This document shows, piece by piece, positions 16,855 through 25,635 of a DNA stretch of 64,000 nt; within the stretch, counting starts at the first letter, position 1, and every line of letters starts with the position of its first letter. Made by a program: the position numbers and the translations under genes. This stretch comes from Actinomycetota bacterium (GTDB lineage Bacteria > Actinomycetota > Acidimicrobiia > IMCC26256 > PALSA-555), in assembly GCA_016870355.1 (NCBI GenBank), contig VGBR01000003.1, positions 68,653 to 132,652 on the forward strand, given 5' to 3'. A model generated the notes under the pieces. It was not told where the DNA came from. It saw only the letters and a list, made by a program, of their open reading frames with translations, and searched no databases.

Positions 16855-18069
16855 TCAGGGTGAACGTTCCTCGACTCCGTGCGGGGACCCGTACTCCGCC
16901 AGCAGATCGAGGAACGGCACCGCGTCGAAGGCCTCGGGCCCGAGCACGCCGGCCCCGGACCACTTCCCACTCGCGAGCAGCTCGAGCGCGACAACCGGGT
17001 TGATCGCCGTCTGCCACGCGACGGCTTGGCATCCGTACTCGGCCATCGAGTCGGCGTTGTCGACGACGTGGTAGAGGTACGTCGCGCGCGGCTTCCCGTC
17101 GACCCCGGTGCCGGTCACGTACGTGCCAGCGCAAGTCTTGCCGCTCATCTTGTCGCCAAGGTGCGCAGGGTCGGGGAGCGCGGCCGCCACCACGTCGCGC
17201 GGACTCACTTCAACGTTGCCGACCTTGACAGGATCGGTGCGGTCGAGGCCGACGAGGTGCAACACGCGCAACACCTCGATGAAGTCGTCGTCGAGTCCGT
17301 ACTTGAACGTCACCCGATTGCAGTCGATCCATCGCGGCACGAGCACGACTTCCTCATGCTCCACATTCACGCACTTGAGCGGACCGATTCCTTCCGGGAA
17401 GTCGAACACCTCCGGCTCGGAGAACGGCTCGGTCGTGAAGAAGCCGCCGTGAGCCTTGTCATAGACGAGAGGCGGGTTCAGGCACTCTTCGATGGTCGTC
17501 CAGATCGAGAATGTCGGCGCGAACGCGTAGCCCTCGACCTCGAGGTTGGCGCCGTCGCGCACCGCCACCTCGTCGATCGACGAGAAGAGATGGTCAGCGG
17601 CGTAGCGCGCGAACACATCCGACATCCCGGGCTCGACGCCCATCCCCACGAGCGCGAGCTGACCGGCTGCCTCCCACCCGGCATGGCGGTCGAGCTGATA
17701 CTCGCCGAGCGGAACGCCGACCTTGGCGTACGGCTCGGTCGCGTGTTGCACCGACGGCGTCATCGCCATGTCCAGATAGTTCGCGCCGGCTGCGAATGCG
17801 CCGTCGAAGATCGCTTGGTTCAGGCGCGGATCGCAGGCGTTCAGGACGGCATCGGCGCCAACGTCGCGCGCCTTGGCCGCAACGGCGTGAGCATCGCGAG
17901 CGTCGATCGGGTGCGGCGTGAATCGTTGGTCGCCATGCTTCGCGACTACCTCCGCGGCACGGGCTTCGGCGTAGTCAGCGACCGCCATCGCGTCGAAGAA
18001 CCCGCGCCGCTTGGCGATGGCAGCGATGCACTCACCGACCGCACCGGCCCCGACGAGAAGGATGCGCAT
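16855..18069 (-). CDS. Saccharopine dehydrogenase-family oxidoreductase
   Basis: 404 residues. The Rossmann start MRILLVGAGAVGECIAAIAK is followed by the saccharopine-dehydrogenase pattern ADAVLNACDPRLNQAIFDGA, ANYLDMAMTP and LVGMGVEPGMSDVFARYAAD. Relatives reduce or oxidise imines formed between an amino group and a keto acid or aldehyde (lysine metabolism, carboxynorspermidine synthesis). It is the last gene of the minus-strand operon with alanine dehydrogenase and a class III transaminase, 9 bp after ald, so amine or lysine catabolism is the best guess. The substrate cannot be read from sequence. Confidence 0.78.
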   Translation of the reverse strand: MRILLVGAGAVGECIAAIAKRRGFFDAMAVADYAEARAAEVVAKHGDQRFTPHPIDARDAHAVAAKARDVGADAVLNACDPRLNQAIFDGAFAAGANYLDMAMTPSVQHATEPYAKVGVPLGEYQLDRHAGWEAAGQLALVGMGVEPGMSDVFARYAADHLFSSIDEVAVRDGANLEVEGYAFAPTFSIWTTIEECLNPPLVYDKAHGGFFTTEPFSEPEVFDFPEGIGPLKCVNVEHEEVVLVPRWIDCNRVTFKYGLDDDFIEVLRVLHLVGLDRTDPVKVGNVEVSPRDVVAAALPDPAHLGDKMSGKTCAGTYVTGTGVDGKPRATYLYHVVDNADSMAEYGCQAVAWQTAINPVVALELLASGKWSGAGVLGPEAFDAVPFLDLLAEYGSPHGVEERSP

Positions 18070-18078
18070 CGAGATGCC

Positions 18079-19209
18079 TCAGGGGGCGAGCGCACCGGCA
18101 AGTGGCACGTGCGGACGACCGATCGCCTCGGCGACGGCTGAGTTGGTGACATTGCCATCAACCGTGTTCACGCCGAACGCTAGTTCCGCGTCGGCAGCGA
18201 CGGCGTCCTTCACGCCGTGGACGGCGAGCGCGACGGCGTAAGGAAGTGTCGCGTTCGTGAGTGCATAGGTGGAGGTGTGCGGAACGGCGGCGGGGATGTT
18301 GCCAACCGCGTAGTGCAGGACGTTGTGCAGCTCGTAGACCGGCTCGGCGTGCGTCGTCTCGTGGATGGTCTCGATGCACCCGCCTTGGTCGACCGCACAG
18401 TCGACGATCACGGCGCGGGGCTTCATCGTCTTGACCATCGGCTCGGTGACGACGATCGGTGCGCGACCGCCAGGTACAAGCACCGCGCCGATGACGAGAT
18501 CGGCGTCGGCGACCGCGCGTTCGACGGCGCCGCGGTTGCTCGCCAACGTCATGATTCGGCCCTTGTGGATCTGGTCGACCCATCGCAGTCGGTCCAGGTT
18601 CTTGTCGAGCAGGAGCACCTCGGCCTCCATGCCCTGTGCGATCCATGCCGCGTTCCAGCCGACGTTGCCCGCGCCGAGCACGACGACGCGCGCCGGTTGC
18701 ACCCCAGGTGCGCCGCCGAGCAGCACTCCGCGGCCGCCGTGATCGCGCTCGAGGAAGTGCGATCCCACCTGCGGCGCCATGCGCCCCGCGACCTCGCTCA
18801 TCGGAGCAAGCAGCGGAAGGGCGCCGGTGTCGAGCTGCACGGTCTCGTAGGCGACGCCGGTCACCTTCTTGTCGAGCAACGCGGTGGCGACCTCGGGGTA
18901 CGCGGCGAGATGCAAGTAGGTGAAGAGGGTGAGGCCAGGGCGCAAGAGGTCGAGCTCGCCGTGCTGCGGCTCCTTGACCTTGAGCACGAGGTCGGCGCGC
19001 TCCCAGATCTGCTCGGCACCGTCGACGATCTCCGCGCCAGAGCGTCGGTAGTCGTCGTCGGTGATCGACGAGCCGAGGCCAGCGCCTGCTTCGATGAGCA
19101 CCGGTGCCCCCGCCGCGCTGAGCTCGTACGCACCGTCGGGTGTGAGCGCGACGCGGTGCTCGCCCTCCTTCACCTCGCGCGGGACACCGACCGTCAACGG
19201 TGTGCTCAC
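18079..19209 (-). CDS. ald: Alanine dehydrogenase
   Basis: 376 residues from GTG 19209, whose GTGA overlaps the stop of the upstream aminotransferase; the ORF track's ATG 19227 adds six codons. Interconverts L-alanine and pyruvate + ammonia with NAD. VGVPREVKEGEHRVALTPDG is the N-terminal signature (catalytic Lys/Arg), LAPMSEVAGRMAPQVG holds the active-site region and VVVLGAGNVGWNAAWIAQGM the NAD-binding site. Its place just downstream of a pyruvate-type transaminase suggests that it regenerates pyruvate from alanine. Confidence 0.93.
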   Translation of the reverse strand: MSTPLTVGVPREVKEGEHRVALTPDGAYELSAAGAPVLIEAGAGLGSSITDDDYRRSGAEIVDGAEQIWERADLVLKVKEPQHGELDLLRPGLTLFTYLHLAAYPEVATALLDKKVTGVAYETVQLDTGALPLLAPMSEVAGRMAPQVGSHFLERDHGGRGVLLGGAPGVQPARVVVLGAGNVGWNAAWIAQGMEAEVLLLDKNLDRLRWVDQIHKGRIMTLASNRGAVERAVADADLVIGAVLVPGGRAPIVVTEPMVKTMKPRAVIVDCAVDQGGCIETIHETTHAEPVYELHNVLHYAVGNIPAAVPHTSTYALTNATLPYAVALAVHGVKDAVAADAELAFGVNTVDGNVTNSAVAEAIGRPHVPLAGALAP

Positions 19210-20582
19210 CGGCAGAACTTCAGCCATGCTCCGATGAGCACCGTTCGCAGCGTGCTTTCGATGAAGTCGAGCTCGACATCGGCTGCGATGAGTGGTGGCG
19301 AGAGCTGCACGACCGGGTCGCCGCGATCGTCGGTTCGGGCGATGAGGCCTGCGTCGAACAAACGCGGGGCGACGAACCCGCGCAGCATCTCTTCAGACTC
19401 TTCCTTGGTGAACCGGGTCTGGGCGTCGGCGTTTTGCACGAGCTCGAGTGCGTGGAAGTAACCGGTGCCGCGTACGTCGCCGACGATCGGAATTTCACGC
19501 AGTCCGTCGAGTCGCTCACGGAACCCGGCCTCGTGCGTCCGCACGTTGGCGAGCAGGTCCTCTTGCTCGAAGATGTCGAGGTTCGCCGACGCGACCGCGC
19601 AGCTCACGGGATGTCCGCCGAAGGTGATGCCGTGGAGGAACGACGCCCGTGGCGCGAGGAACGGCTCGGCGAGGCGATCGCTGCAGATCACGCCACCGAG
19701 TGGCGAGTAGCCGCTCGTCAGTCCCTTCGCCATCGTGATCATGTCGGGCTGGTAGTCGTAGGTCTGCGCACCGAACCAGTCACCAAGGCGGCCGAACGCG
19801 CAGATCACCTCGTCGGAGACGAGCAGCACGCCGTGCCGGTCGCAGATCTCGCGGACGCGCGCGAAGTAGCCCGCTGGTGGCACGAAGCACCCACCAGCGT
19901 TCTGCACCGGCTCGAGGTACACGGCGGCAACCGTGTCGGGACCTTCGCGCACGATCGCGTCTTCGATCGGTTGCGTCACCGCGTCCAGGAACGCGGACTC
20001 GTCATCGGCCAACGGGTGGCGATAGCGGTTGGTATTGAGTACGTGCGTGACACCCGGAGGCAGCGGTTCGAACGGCTCGCGCAACGCTGCCACTCCCGTA
20101 ATCGCCAGCGCGCCGAGCGTGGTGCCGTGGTACGCCGTCTCGCGCGAGATGACCTTGTACCGCCCTTCCTGACCGATCGCGCGGAAGTACTGGCGCGCCA
20201 GCTTCCACGCCGACTCGACGGCTTCCGATCCGCCACTGGTGAAGAACACCCGGTTGAGATCGCCGGGCGCGAGCTCCGCGAGACGAGCGGCCAGCTCGAT
20301 GGCGGGTGGGTGCGCGTACGTCCAGATCGGGAAGTACTCGAGCGTCTCGGCCTGGCGTGCCGCGGCCGCGGCGAGCTCCGGCCGTCCGTGCCCAACCTGC
20401 ACGGTGAACAACCCCGAAAGGCCGTCGAGGTAGCGCTTGCCATTCGCGTCGGTCACGTAGCAGCCATCGCCGCTCGCGATGATCGGCACGTCGTGTTCGG
20501 ATGCATACGCGCCGAGGCGCGAGAAGTGCATCCAGAGATGGCGTCGGGCGAGATCGCCCAGCTCGCCTGCGTCGCGGCTCAT
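19206..20582 (-). CDS. Class III aminotransferase (putrescine/omega-amino acid:pyruvate type)
   Basis: 458 residues from ATG 20582 (MSRDAGELGDLARRHLWMHF); the 42 extra codons in the track read back into the regulator gene. PLP-dependent fold type I: SGGSEAVESAWKLARQY, LLVSDEVICAFGRLG and the Schiff-base lysine in MITMAKGLTSGYSPLGG. The N-terminal LWMHFSRLG and overall layout match SpuC-like putrescine- or beta-alanine-pyruvate transaminases. Translationally coupled to the Lrp gene upstream (ATGA) and to ald downstream (GTGA). Confidence 0.85.
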   Translation of the reverse strand: MSRDAGELGDLARRHLWMHFSRLGAYASEHDVPIIASGDGCYVTDANGKRYLDGLSGLFTVQVGHGRPELAAAAARQAETLEYFPIWTYAHPPAIELAARLAELAPGDLNRVFFTSGGSEAVESAWKLARQYFRAIGQEGRYKVISRETAYHGTTLGALAITGVAALREPFEPLPPGVTHVLNTNRYRHPLADDESAFLDAVTQPIEDAIVREGPDTVAAVYLEPVQNAGGCFVPPAGYFARVREICDRHGVLLVSDEVICAFGRLGDWFGAQTYDYQPDMITMAKGLTSGYSPLGGVICSDRLAEPFLAPRASFLHGITFGGHPVSCAVASANLDIFEQEDLLANVRTHEAGFRERLDGLREIPIVGDVRGTGYFHALELVQNADAQTRFTKEESEEMLRGFVAPRLFDAGLIARTDDRGDPVVQLSPPLIAADVELDFIESTLRTVLIGAWLKFCR

Positions 20583-21055
20583 CGCGTCCCCCATGCGTAG
20601 GTCTGCTTGCACAGGCGCAGATACGTGAACGTCTCGGTGGTGCGCACGCCTGGGACCGAGCGGATCTTGTCGTCCAAGAGACTCAGCAGGTGGTCGTCGT
20701 CTTCGCACACCACTTCGAGCAGCAGGTCGAACGAACCCCCGACGATGACGACGTAGTCGACTTCGGGGATCGAGGCGACGGTGTCGGCGATGGAGCGTAC
20801 GTCGCCTTCGACGCGCACGCCAACCATCGCCATACGGCGGAACCCGAGCATCATCGGGTCGGTCACGGCGACGATCTGCGTAGCGCCTGACTCGATGAGC
20901 CGTTGCACGCGCTGGCGCACGGCCGCCTCGGACAGCCCAACTTCGGCCGCGAGGCGTGTGTACGGCAGGCGGCCGTCTTGCTGCAGCAGCCCGATCAACG
21001 ACTTGTCGATGTCATCGAGCACGATCGTCGACGCCGCGTCGGACGGACGGGACAT
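20579..21055 (-). CDS. Lrp/AsnC-family transcriptional regulator
   Basis: 158 residues from ATG 21055. The N-terminal winged helix reads LDDIDKSLIGLLQQDGRLPY, TRLAAEVGLSEAAVRQRVQR, and the C-terminal RAM/ligand domain contains VDYVVIVGGSFDLLLEVVCE. First gene of the operon with the aminotransferase and ald, hence probably their regulator, responding to an amino acid or amine. A motif GCAAGGGATTCC lies 33-44 bp upstream, and related copies control the polyamine transport locus. Confidence 0.9.
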   Translation of the reverse strand: MSRPSDAASTIVLDDIDKSLIGLLQQDGRLPYTRLAAEVGLSEAAVRQRVQRLIESGATQIVAVTDPMMLGFRRMAMVGVRVEGDVRSIADTVASIPEVDYVVIVGGSFDLLLEVVCEDDDHLLSLLDDKIRSVPGVRTTETFTYLRLCKQTYAWGTR

Positions 21056-21087
21056 GCAGCGAGCATGGCGCGCCTCCCCGACTCCCC

Positions 21088-21099
21088 GCAAGGGATTCC
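21088..21099. promoter_or_regulatory. Polyamine-locus motif GCAAGGGATTCC, site A
   Basis: GCAAGGGATTCC lies in the 124-bp gap between the Lrp operon and the FAD oxidase gene. It differs by one base from GCAAGGGAATCC at 39175, which is also found inverted at 39211. Candidate operator for the local Lrp protein. Confidence 0.5.
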
Positions 21100-21145
21100 G
21101 CACATCGGCTCCGTCGACAAGACGAATTCCGAGGCCACGGACCGC

Positions 21146-21173
21146 TTGCACTGCGGATCGCGAGTCCTACGAT
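21146..21173 (+). promoter_or_regulatory. Leaderless promoter of the FAD oxidase
   Basis: TTGCAC (21146-21151), a 16-bp spacer and TACGAT (21168-21173) form a good sigma-70-type promoter. Only 6 nt separate the -10 box from the ATG at 21180, so transcription would begin at or next to the start codon. Confidence 0.6.
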
Positions 21174-21179
21174 CCGCGG

Positions 21180-22484
21180 ATGCCTGTGCCGCCGGCACCG
21201 CTGACGCCCGGATACCGCGAAACGCCCTTGTGGCACGAGGCCGTCGCACGACCTCTGGTCCAGGATCCGGGACCGCCGCCGAGGGACGCCGATGTCGTCG
21301 TGATCGGAGGCGGGTACTGCGGCCTGACTGCTGCTGCCGAGCTCGCTCGGCGCGGGCGCCACGTCGTCGTCCTCGAAGCGGGCGAGCTCGGCGAAAGCGG
21401 GGCGAGCACGCGCAACGGAGGCATGGTCATCCCCGAGCTGAAGCACGGCGTGCGTGCGCTGACGCGCCGCTACGGCGCTCTCGGATGGGAGCTCGCGAGG
21501 TCGGTGTTCGACGCGTGCGCGCTCGTCGGGCGCATCATCGAGCGCGAGGCGATCGACTGCGACTTCGCACCGACCGGTGGTCTGCTGCTCGCGCACCACA
21601 CCGCGCAGGTGGAGTCGCTCCGCGACGCCGAGCGCGAGTGGGTCGATGATCTCTGCGCTGGCGCACGGTTCGTGCCGCGCCAGGAGCTGCGGGAGGAGAT
21701 CGGATCGAGCGAGTACGTCGCGGGGCTGGTGATGGACGACGTCGCCGCGATCCAACCCGCGAAGTACCACGCGGGTCTCGTGCGCCGCGCGGTCGCATCC
21801 GGGGCCGTGTTGTGCGATCGGACGCGCGCCGACGTGTTGGAGCCGAGGTCGCACGGTGGATGGCGGGTCGCGACGACACGCGGCGTGGTGCACGCAGGCG
21901 ATGTGCTCGTCGCGACGAACGCGTACAGCGACGGGCTCGTGCCGCAATTGGCGCGCCGTGTGCTCCCGATCGGGAGCTACATCATCGCCACGCCGCCACT
22001 CGATGAGTCACTCCGCCGCGAGCTCATCCCAAACCGACGGATGGTGTTCGATACGCGTCATTTGCTCGCGTACTGGCGGTACTCGCCAGACGGGCGCATG
22101 GTGTTCGGTGGTCGCACCAGCCTCGTTCCGATGACGGTGGCGCGCGCTCGTGACCTGCTCTACCAAGAGCTGATCCGCATCCACCCGCAGCTCGAAGGCT
22201 GGCCGATCGATTTCGCGTGGGGCGGCTCCGTCGCGATCACGCGTGACCGGCTGCCGCACTTCGGCCGCATCGACGGAGTGGCCTACGCAACGGGTTGCAA
22301 CGGCACCGGGATCGCGCTTGCAACGTGGTTCGGTGAGCGGGCGGCGTGTTGGCTGCTCGGTGAGGAGCCACCGCCGGCGTTCGCACAGCTGAAGTTCCCG
22401 ACGATCCCGGCGCACCGGCTCCGGAGTGCCTACCTCCCTGCGGCTGGTGCCGCGATGCGAGCGCTGGACCGCCTCGGCCGCTGA
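21180..22484 (+). CDS. FAD-dependent amine oxidase (PuuB/OrdL-like)
   Basis: 434 residues from ATG 21180; the 133 extra codons of the track ORF run through the promoter and the divergent gene. DAO-family fold: FAD motif ADVVVIGGGYCGLTAAAELA, then GESGASTRNGGMVIPELKHG, MVFGGRTSLVP and the C-terminal GCNGTGIALATWFGERAACW. This layout matches gamma-glutamylputrescine oxidase and related amine oxidases, which yield an aldehyde, ammonia and H2O2. Divergent from the Lrp operon and probably under the same control. Confidence 0.85.
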   Translation: MPVPPAPLTPGYRETPLWHEAVARPLVQDPGPPPRDADVVVIGGGYCGLTAAAELARRGRHVVVLEAGELGESGASTRNGGMVIPELKHGVRALTRRYGALGWELARSVFDACALVGRIIEREAIDCDFAPTGGLLLAHHTAQVESLRDAEREWVDDLCAGARFVPRQELREEIGSSEYVAGLVMDDVAAIQPAKYHAGLVRRAVASGAVLCDRTRADVLEPRSHGGWRVATTRGVVHAGDVLVATNAYSDGLVPQLARRVLPIGSYIIATPPLDESLRRELIPNRRMVFDTRHLLAYWRYSPDGRMVFGGRTSLVPMTVARARDLLYQELIRIHPQLEGWPIDFAWGGSVAITRDRLPHFGRIDGVAYATGCNGTGIALATWFGERAACWLLGEEPPPAFAQLKFPTIPAHRLRSAYLPAAGAAMRALDRLGR

Positions 22485-22493
22485 AGCCCTCCG

Positions 22494-23129
22494 TCAGGGG
22501 CGGTCTAGCCAGTCGGCGAGATCTGTCGGACTGGTCACCACGTCGAGCGCTGCGTTCGTGCGCAGCCAGTCGCGGTTGCGACGGTGAAGGTCGTCGGCGT
22601 CATCGAAGCGGTTGAGCGCAACCACAACCGGACGCGGCACGAGCGGCGCCGCGTTCACGATCGCCGCGTTGATGACGCCGAGCCCAGCATTCGCGACGAG
22701 GACCACGAGATCCGGCTTGATCGCGGCGATCAAGTCGACGGTGTCGCCGTCGGCGGCGAGTGGTGAGCGCGGTCCACCCGCCCCTTCGACCGCGCCGACG
22801 CGCACCCCGCCGGGCCAGGTCACTTCGGCGGCGAGCTCGGCGATGGTGAACGCGGGCAGACCAAGCGCCTCGGCGGCCATCGGCGGCGCGAGTGCACGCG
22901 CATAGCTGCGGTGCGGCAGACAGATGACGTCTGGTGCTTCAGCCGTCGCGGCGGCGAGCACGTCCACGTCACGGGGTTCGGTGTCGTCCGGATCGAACGA
23001 TTGCACTGGCTTGCGCGCGGCAACGCTGACGCCTCGGTCTCGCAACAAGCCGAGAGTGACCGCGGTGAACCAGGTCTTCCCGACCCCTGTGCCGGTGCCC
23101 GTCACGACGACGAGATACGCCGGCCTCAT
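22494..23129 (-). CDS. bioD: Dethiobiotin synthetase
   Basis: 211 residues. Closes the ureido ring of dethiobiotin from DAPA, CO2 and ATP. P-loop VVTGTGTGVGKTWFTAVTLG, then AARKPVQSFDPDD (substrate Lys) and VEGAGGPRSPLAADGDTVDL (magnesium-binding Glu, family motif). The ATG overlaps the bioF stop (ATGA). Last gene of bioA-bioF-bioD. Confidence 0.94.
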   Translation of the reverse strand: MRPAYLVVVTGTGTGVGKTWFTAVTLGLLRDRGVSVAARKPVQSFDPDDTEPRDVDVLAAATAEAPDVICLPHRSYARALAPPMAAEALGLPAFTIAELAAEVTWPGGVRVGAVEGAGGPRSPLAADGDTVDLIAAIKPDLVVLVANAGLGVINAAIVNAAPLVPRPVVVALNRFDDADDLHRRNRDWLRTNAALDVVTSPTDLADWLDRP

Positions 23130-24247
23130 CGGGTGATGCGGGCCAGCGCACTCCCCAACGCGTCGACTTGTTCGTCGGTGTGCGCGGCCGACAACGCGAC
23201 GCGCAAGCGCGAGGTGCCAGGCGCGACCGTCGGCGGCCGGATCGCTGGGACGAGCATGCCCTGCTCGAGCAATGCGTCGGCTGCGTCGAGAGTGGCGCGC
23301 TCGTCGCCGATGACCACCGGCAGGATCGGTGACGGGTGTCCGGGTCGAAGGCGCTCAACATGTCCGCGCAACCGCGCGCGGAGATCGTCACCTTCAAGAG
23401 AGCGAACGACCGTGAGCGCGGCTGATGCGGCCGCGGCATCGGCGGGAGTGGACGCGGTCGTGAAGATGTAGGAGCGCGCTCGGTTCACGATGAGGTCGCA
23501 CAGGTGGGCAGGCCCGGCCGCGAACCCCCCCAGCGCGCCAAGCGTCTTCGACAGGGTTCCTATGCGGATGGCTTCGACGTGCTCGAGCACAGGATCCGGT
23601 CCGAGGACGGCATGGGCCTCGTCGATCACCAACAGGGCATCATGCGCGGCGCAGATCTCGGCGAGGTCGTCGATGGGCGCGAGATCCCCGTCCATCGAGA
23701 ACACCGTGTCGGTCACCACGATCTTGCGGTCCGAACGCGAGGCGCTGAGCAGCGCGTCGACGTGCGCCGCGTCGGCATGGCGCGCGATGGCAACTTCGGC
23801 ACGCGCGAGCCGGCACCCGTCGATGATCGATGCGTGGTTGAGCTCGTCGGACACCACAAAGGCGCCGGCGCCCGCGAATGTGGTGATGACACCGAGGTTG
23901 GTGGCGAAGCCAGTGGGGAACAGCACCGCACGGTCGGTGTGCTTCCACTCAGCGAGTGCGTGCTCCAGCTCGGAGTGGATGGGCCGGGAGCCAACGATCA
24001 ACCGGGCTGAGCCGGAGCCCGCGCCCCACCGGTCGATCGCCGTGTGCGCGGCCGCGAGCACTGCGGGGTGCTGCGTGAGTCCGAGATAGTCGTTCGACGC
24101 GAACGAGACGACTGGCCGCCCGTCGGGGTCGAGCTTGCCCTCCGGACCGGCCGCGTCGAGATCGCGCGGTGCACGCCACTGACCGGCGGCGCGGATCCCC
24201 GCCGCTTCGCCGTCCGCCCACTCCTTCCAGCCCGCCTTTCCAACCAT
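23126..24247 (-). CDS. bioF: 8-amino-7-oxononanoate synthase
   Basis: 373 residues from ATG 24247 (TGATG overlap with bioA); an in-frame GTG at 24250 would give a GTGA overlap instead. Condenses pimeloyl thioester with alanine. PLP fold type I with VSFASNDYLGLTQHP, GSGSARLIVGSRPIHSELE, VIDEAHAVLG and the Schiff-base lysine in RIGTLSKTLGALGGFAAG. Length matches the family. Confidence 0.95.
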   Translation of the reverse strand: MVGKAGWKEWADGEAAGIRAAGQWRAPRDLDAAGPEGKLDPDGRPVVSFASNDYLGLTQHPAVLAAAHTAIDRWGAGSGSARLIVGSRPIHSELEHALAEWKHTDRAVLFPTGFATNLGVITTFAGAGAFVVSDELNHASIIDGCRLARAEVAIARHADAAHVDALLSASRSDRKIVVTDTVFSMDGDLAPIDDLAEICAAHDALLVIDEAHAVLGPDPVLEHVEAIRIGTLSKTLGALGGFAAGPAHLCDLIVNRARSYIFTTASTPADAAAASAALTVVRSLEGDDLRARLRGHVERLRPGHPSPILPVVIGDERATLDAADALLEQGMLVPAIRPPTVAPGTSRLRVALSAAHTDEQVDALGSALARITR

Positions 24248-25554
24248 CACATGCACACCTCGTCGAGTGAGGCGACCAGCGTGTCAACGATGCGCTCGAG
24301 CTCGGCGGTGGTGATGGTGAGCGGCGGCATGACGATCACGACGTCGCCGATCGGTCGAAGCAGCACGCTGCGGCGCACGGCCGCGGCACACACGCGTCGT
24401 CCCCACCGCAACCCGTCTTCGGGTGGCGCGAGCTCGATGCCGCACATGAGCCCCTGAAGTCGGATGTCGGCGACCTCAGGCCGAGAGATGACGCGGTCGT
24501 CGAGCAAGTCGCGTAGCTCTGCCGACCGGGCACACACGTTCGCGAGTACGTCGAGCGTGTCAATCAGCTCGAGATGGCGAAGCGCCACCGCGCAGGCGAG
24601 CGCGTTCCCTCCGTACGAGTGTCCGTGGTACAGCGTCTTCTCGGACAGATCGGGACCGAGGAACGCGTCGAACACTCGGCCGCTGGCCGCGGTGGCTGAC
24701 TGCGGCAAGTAGCCCGCGGTCAGGCCTTTGCCCAGTGCCATGAGGTCCGGGCGCAATCCGCATTGCTCGGACGCAAAGAGCGTGCCGGTGCGACCGAAGC
24801 CAGTCGCGACTTCGTCGCAGATCAACAGCACGTCGTTCGCGCGGCACGCGTCACCGAGCACGGCGAACGACTCCGGAGGCGCCATCTGCATGCCCGCGGC
24901 GGCCTGCACAAGTGGCTCGATGATGACGGCGGCGAGCTCGCTGGCGTGGCGCTCGATCATCTCGGCCGCGATGACGAAGCAGTCGGGATCACCAAACCCC
25001 GGCGCGCGCAACACCGGGAACAGCAGCGGGTCGAAAAGCTCGGTGCCGAACCCGCCGTCACCCACCGAGAGCGCGCCGATCGTGTCGCCGTGGTACGCAC
25101 CGCCGAACGCGAGGAACTTCGCGCGGTCTTCGATGCCTTGGTTGGCCCAGTACTGAAACGCGATCTTCAGTGCTTGCTCGACGGCCGATGCGCCATCGCC
25201 CGCGAACAGGAAGTGTGGATCGTCGACGGGCACCAGCGGCGCCAACGCTTCGCCGAGCTCGATGACGATGCGGTTGCCGTTGCCGAGCATCGTGGAATGC
25301 GCGCCATGCTCGATCTGCTCGCGTAGCGCGTCATCCAAGCCCGGGACGCGATGCCCGATCGTGTTCACCCACAGTGACGACACCGCGTCGAGATAGCGCT
25401 TCCCGTCGACATCGATGAGCTCGTGACCCTCGGCGCGGTCGACGGTGATCGGCGTGCTTTCGGCATAGGAGGACATCTGCGTGAAGCCGTGCCACACCAC
25501 CGCGGCATCGCGCTTCGCCCAGACCTTCGCGTCCTCGCCGCCGACTTCCGTCAC
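24247..25554 (-). CDS. bioA: Adenosylmethionine-8-amino-7-oxononanoate aminotransferase
   Basis: 435 residues from GTG 25554 (VTEVGGEDAKVWAKRDAAVV); the track ORF adds 37 codons from the intergenic region. Class III PLP enzyme: KRYLDAVSSLWVNTIGHR, FLFAGDGASAVEQALKIAFQ, YHGDTIGALSVG, LICDEVATGFGRTG and the Schiff-base Lys in ALGKGLTAGYLP. Converts KAPA to DAPA with SAM as amino donor. Head of bioAFD; bioB and the pimelate-forming genes are not in the window. Confidence 0.94.
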   Translation of the reverse strand: MTEVGGEDAKVWAKRDAAVVWHGFTQMSSYAESTPITVDRAEGHELIDVDGKRYLDAVSSLWVNTIGHRVPGLDDALREQIEHGAHSTMLGNGNRIVIELGEALAPLVPVDDPHFLFAGDGASAVEQALKIAFQYWANQGIEDRAKFLAFGGAYHGDTIGALSVGDGGFGTELFDPLLFPVLRAPGFGDPDCFVIAAEMIERHASELAAVIIEPLVQAAAGMQMAPPESFAVLGDACRANDVLLICDEVATGFGRTGTLFASEQCGLRPDLMALGKGLTAGYLPQSATAASGRVFDAFLGPDLSEKTLYHGHSYGGNALACAVALRHLELIDTLDVLANVCARSAELRDLLDDRVISRPEVADIRLQGLMCGIELAPPEDGLRWGRRVCAAAVRRSVLLRPIGDVVIVMPPLTITTAELERIVDTLVASLDEVCM

Positions 25555-25600
25555 CGTGCCATGATGCCGCGGAGGGCGGCGGCTTTGCCGACCGCCGGAG

Positions 25601-25635
25601 CAAGAGCCGAGGCTTGCGAGGCGGCCAATAGAGAT
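25601..25635 (+). repeat. Start-associated repeat (GCTTGCGAGG family), copy A
   Basis: GAGCCGAGGCTTGCGAGGCG lies directly before the ATG of the thiolase-like gene. It is a diverged copy of the leader found at 48485-48521 and 50546-50582 (minus strand), which share AGCTTGCGAGGGC and also end at start codons. Confidence 0.45.

Noticed and set aside
18217-20600. Long plus-strand ORFs opposite ald and the aminotransferase
   Set aside because: The coding strand is clear from intact enzyme motifs on the minus strand.
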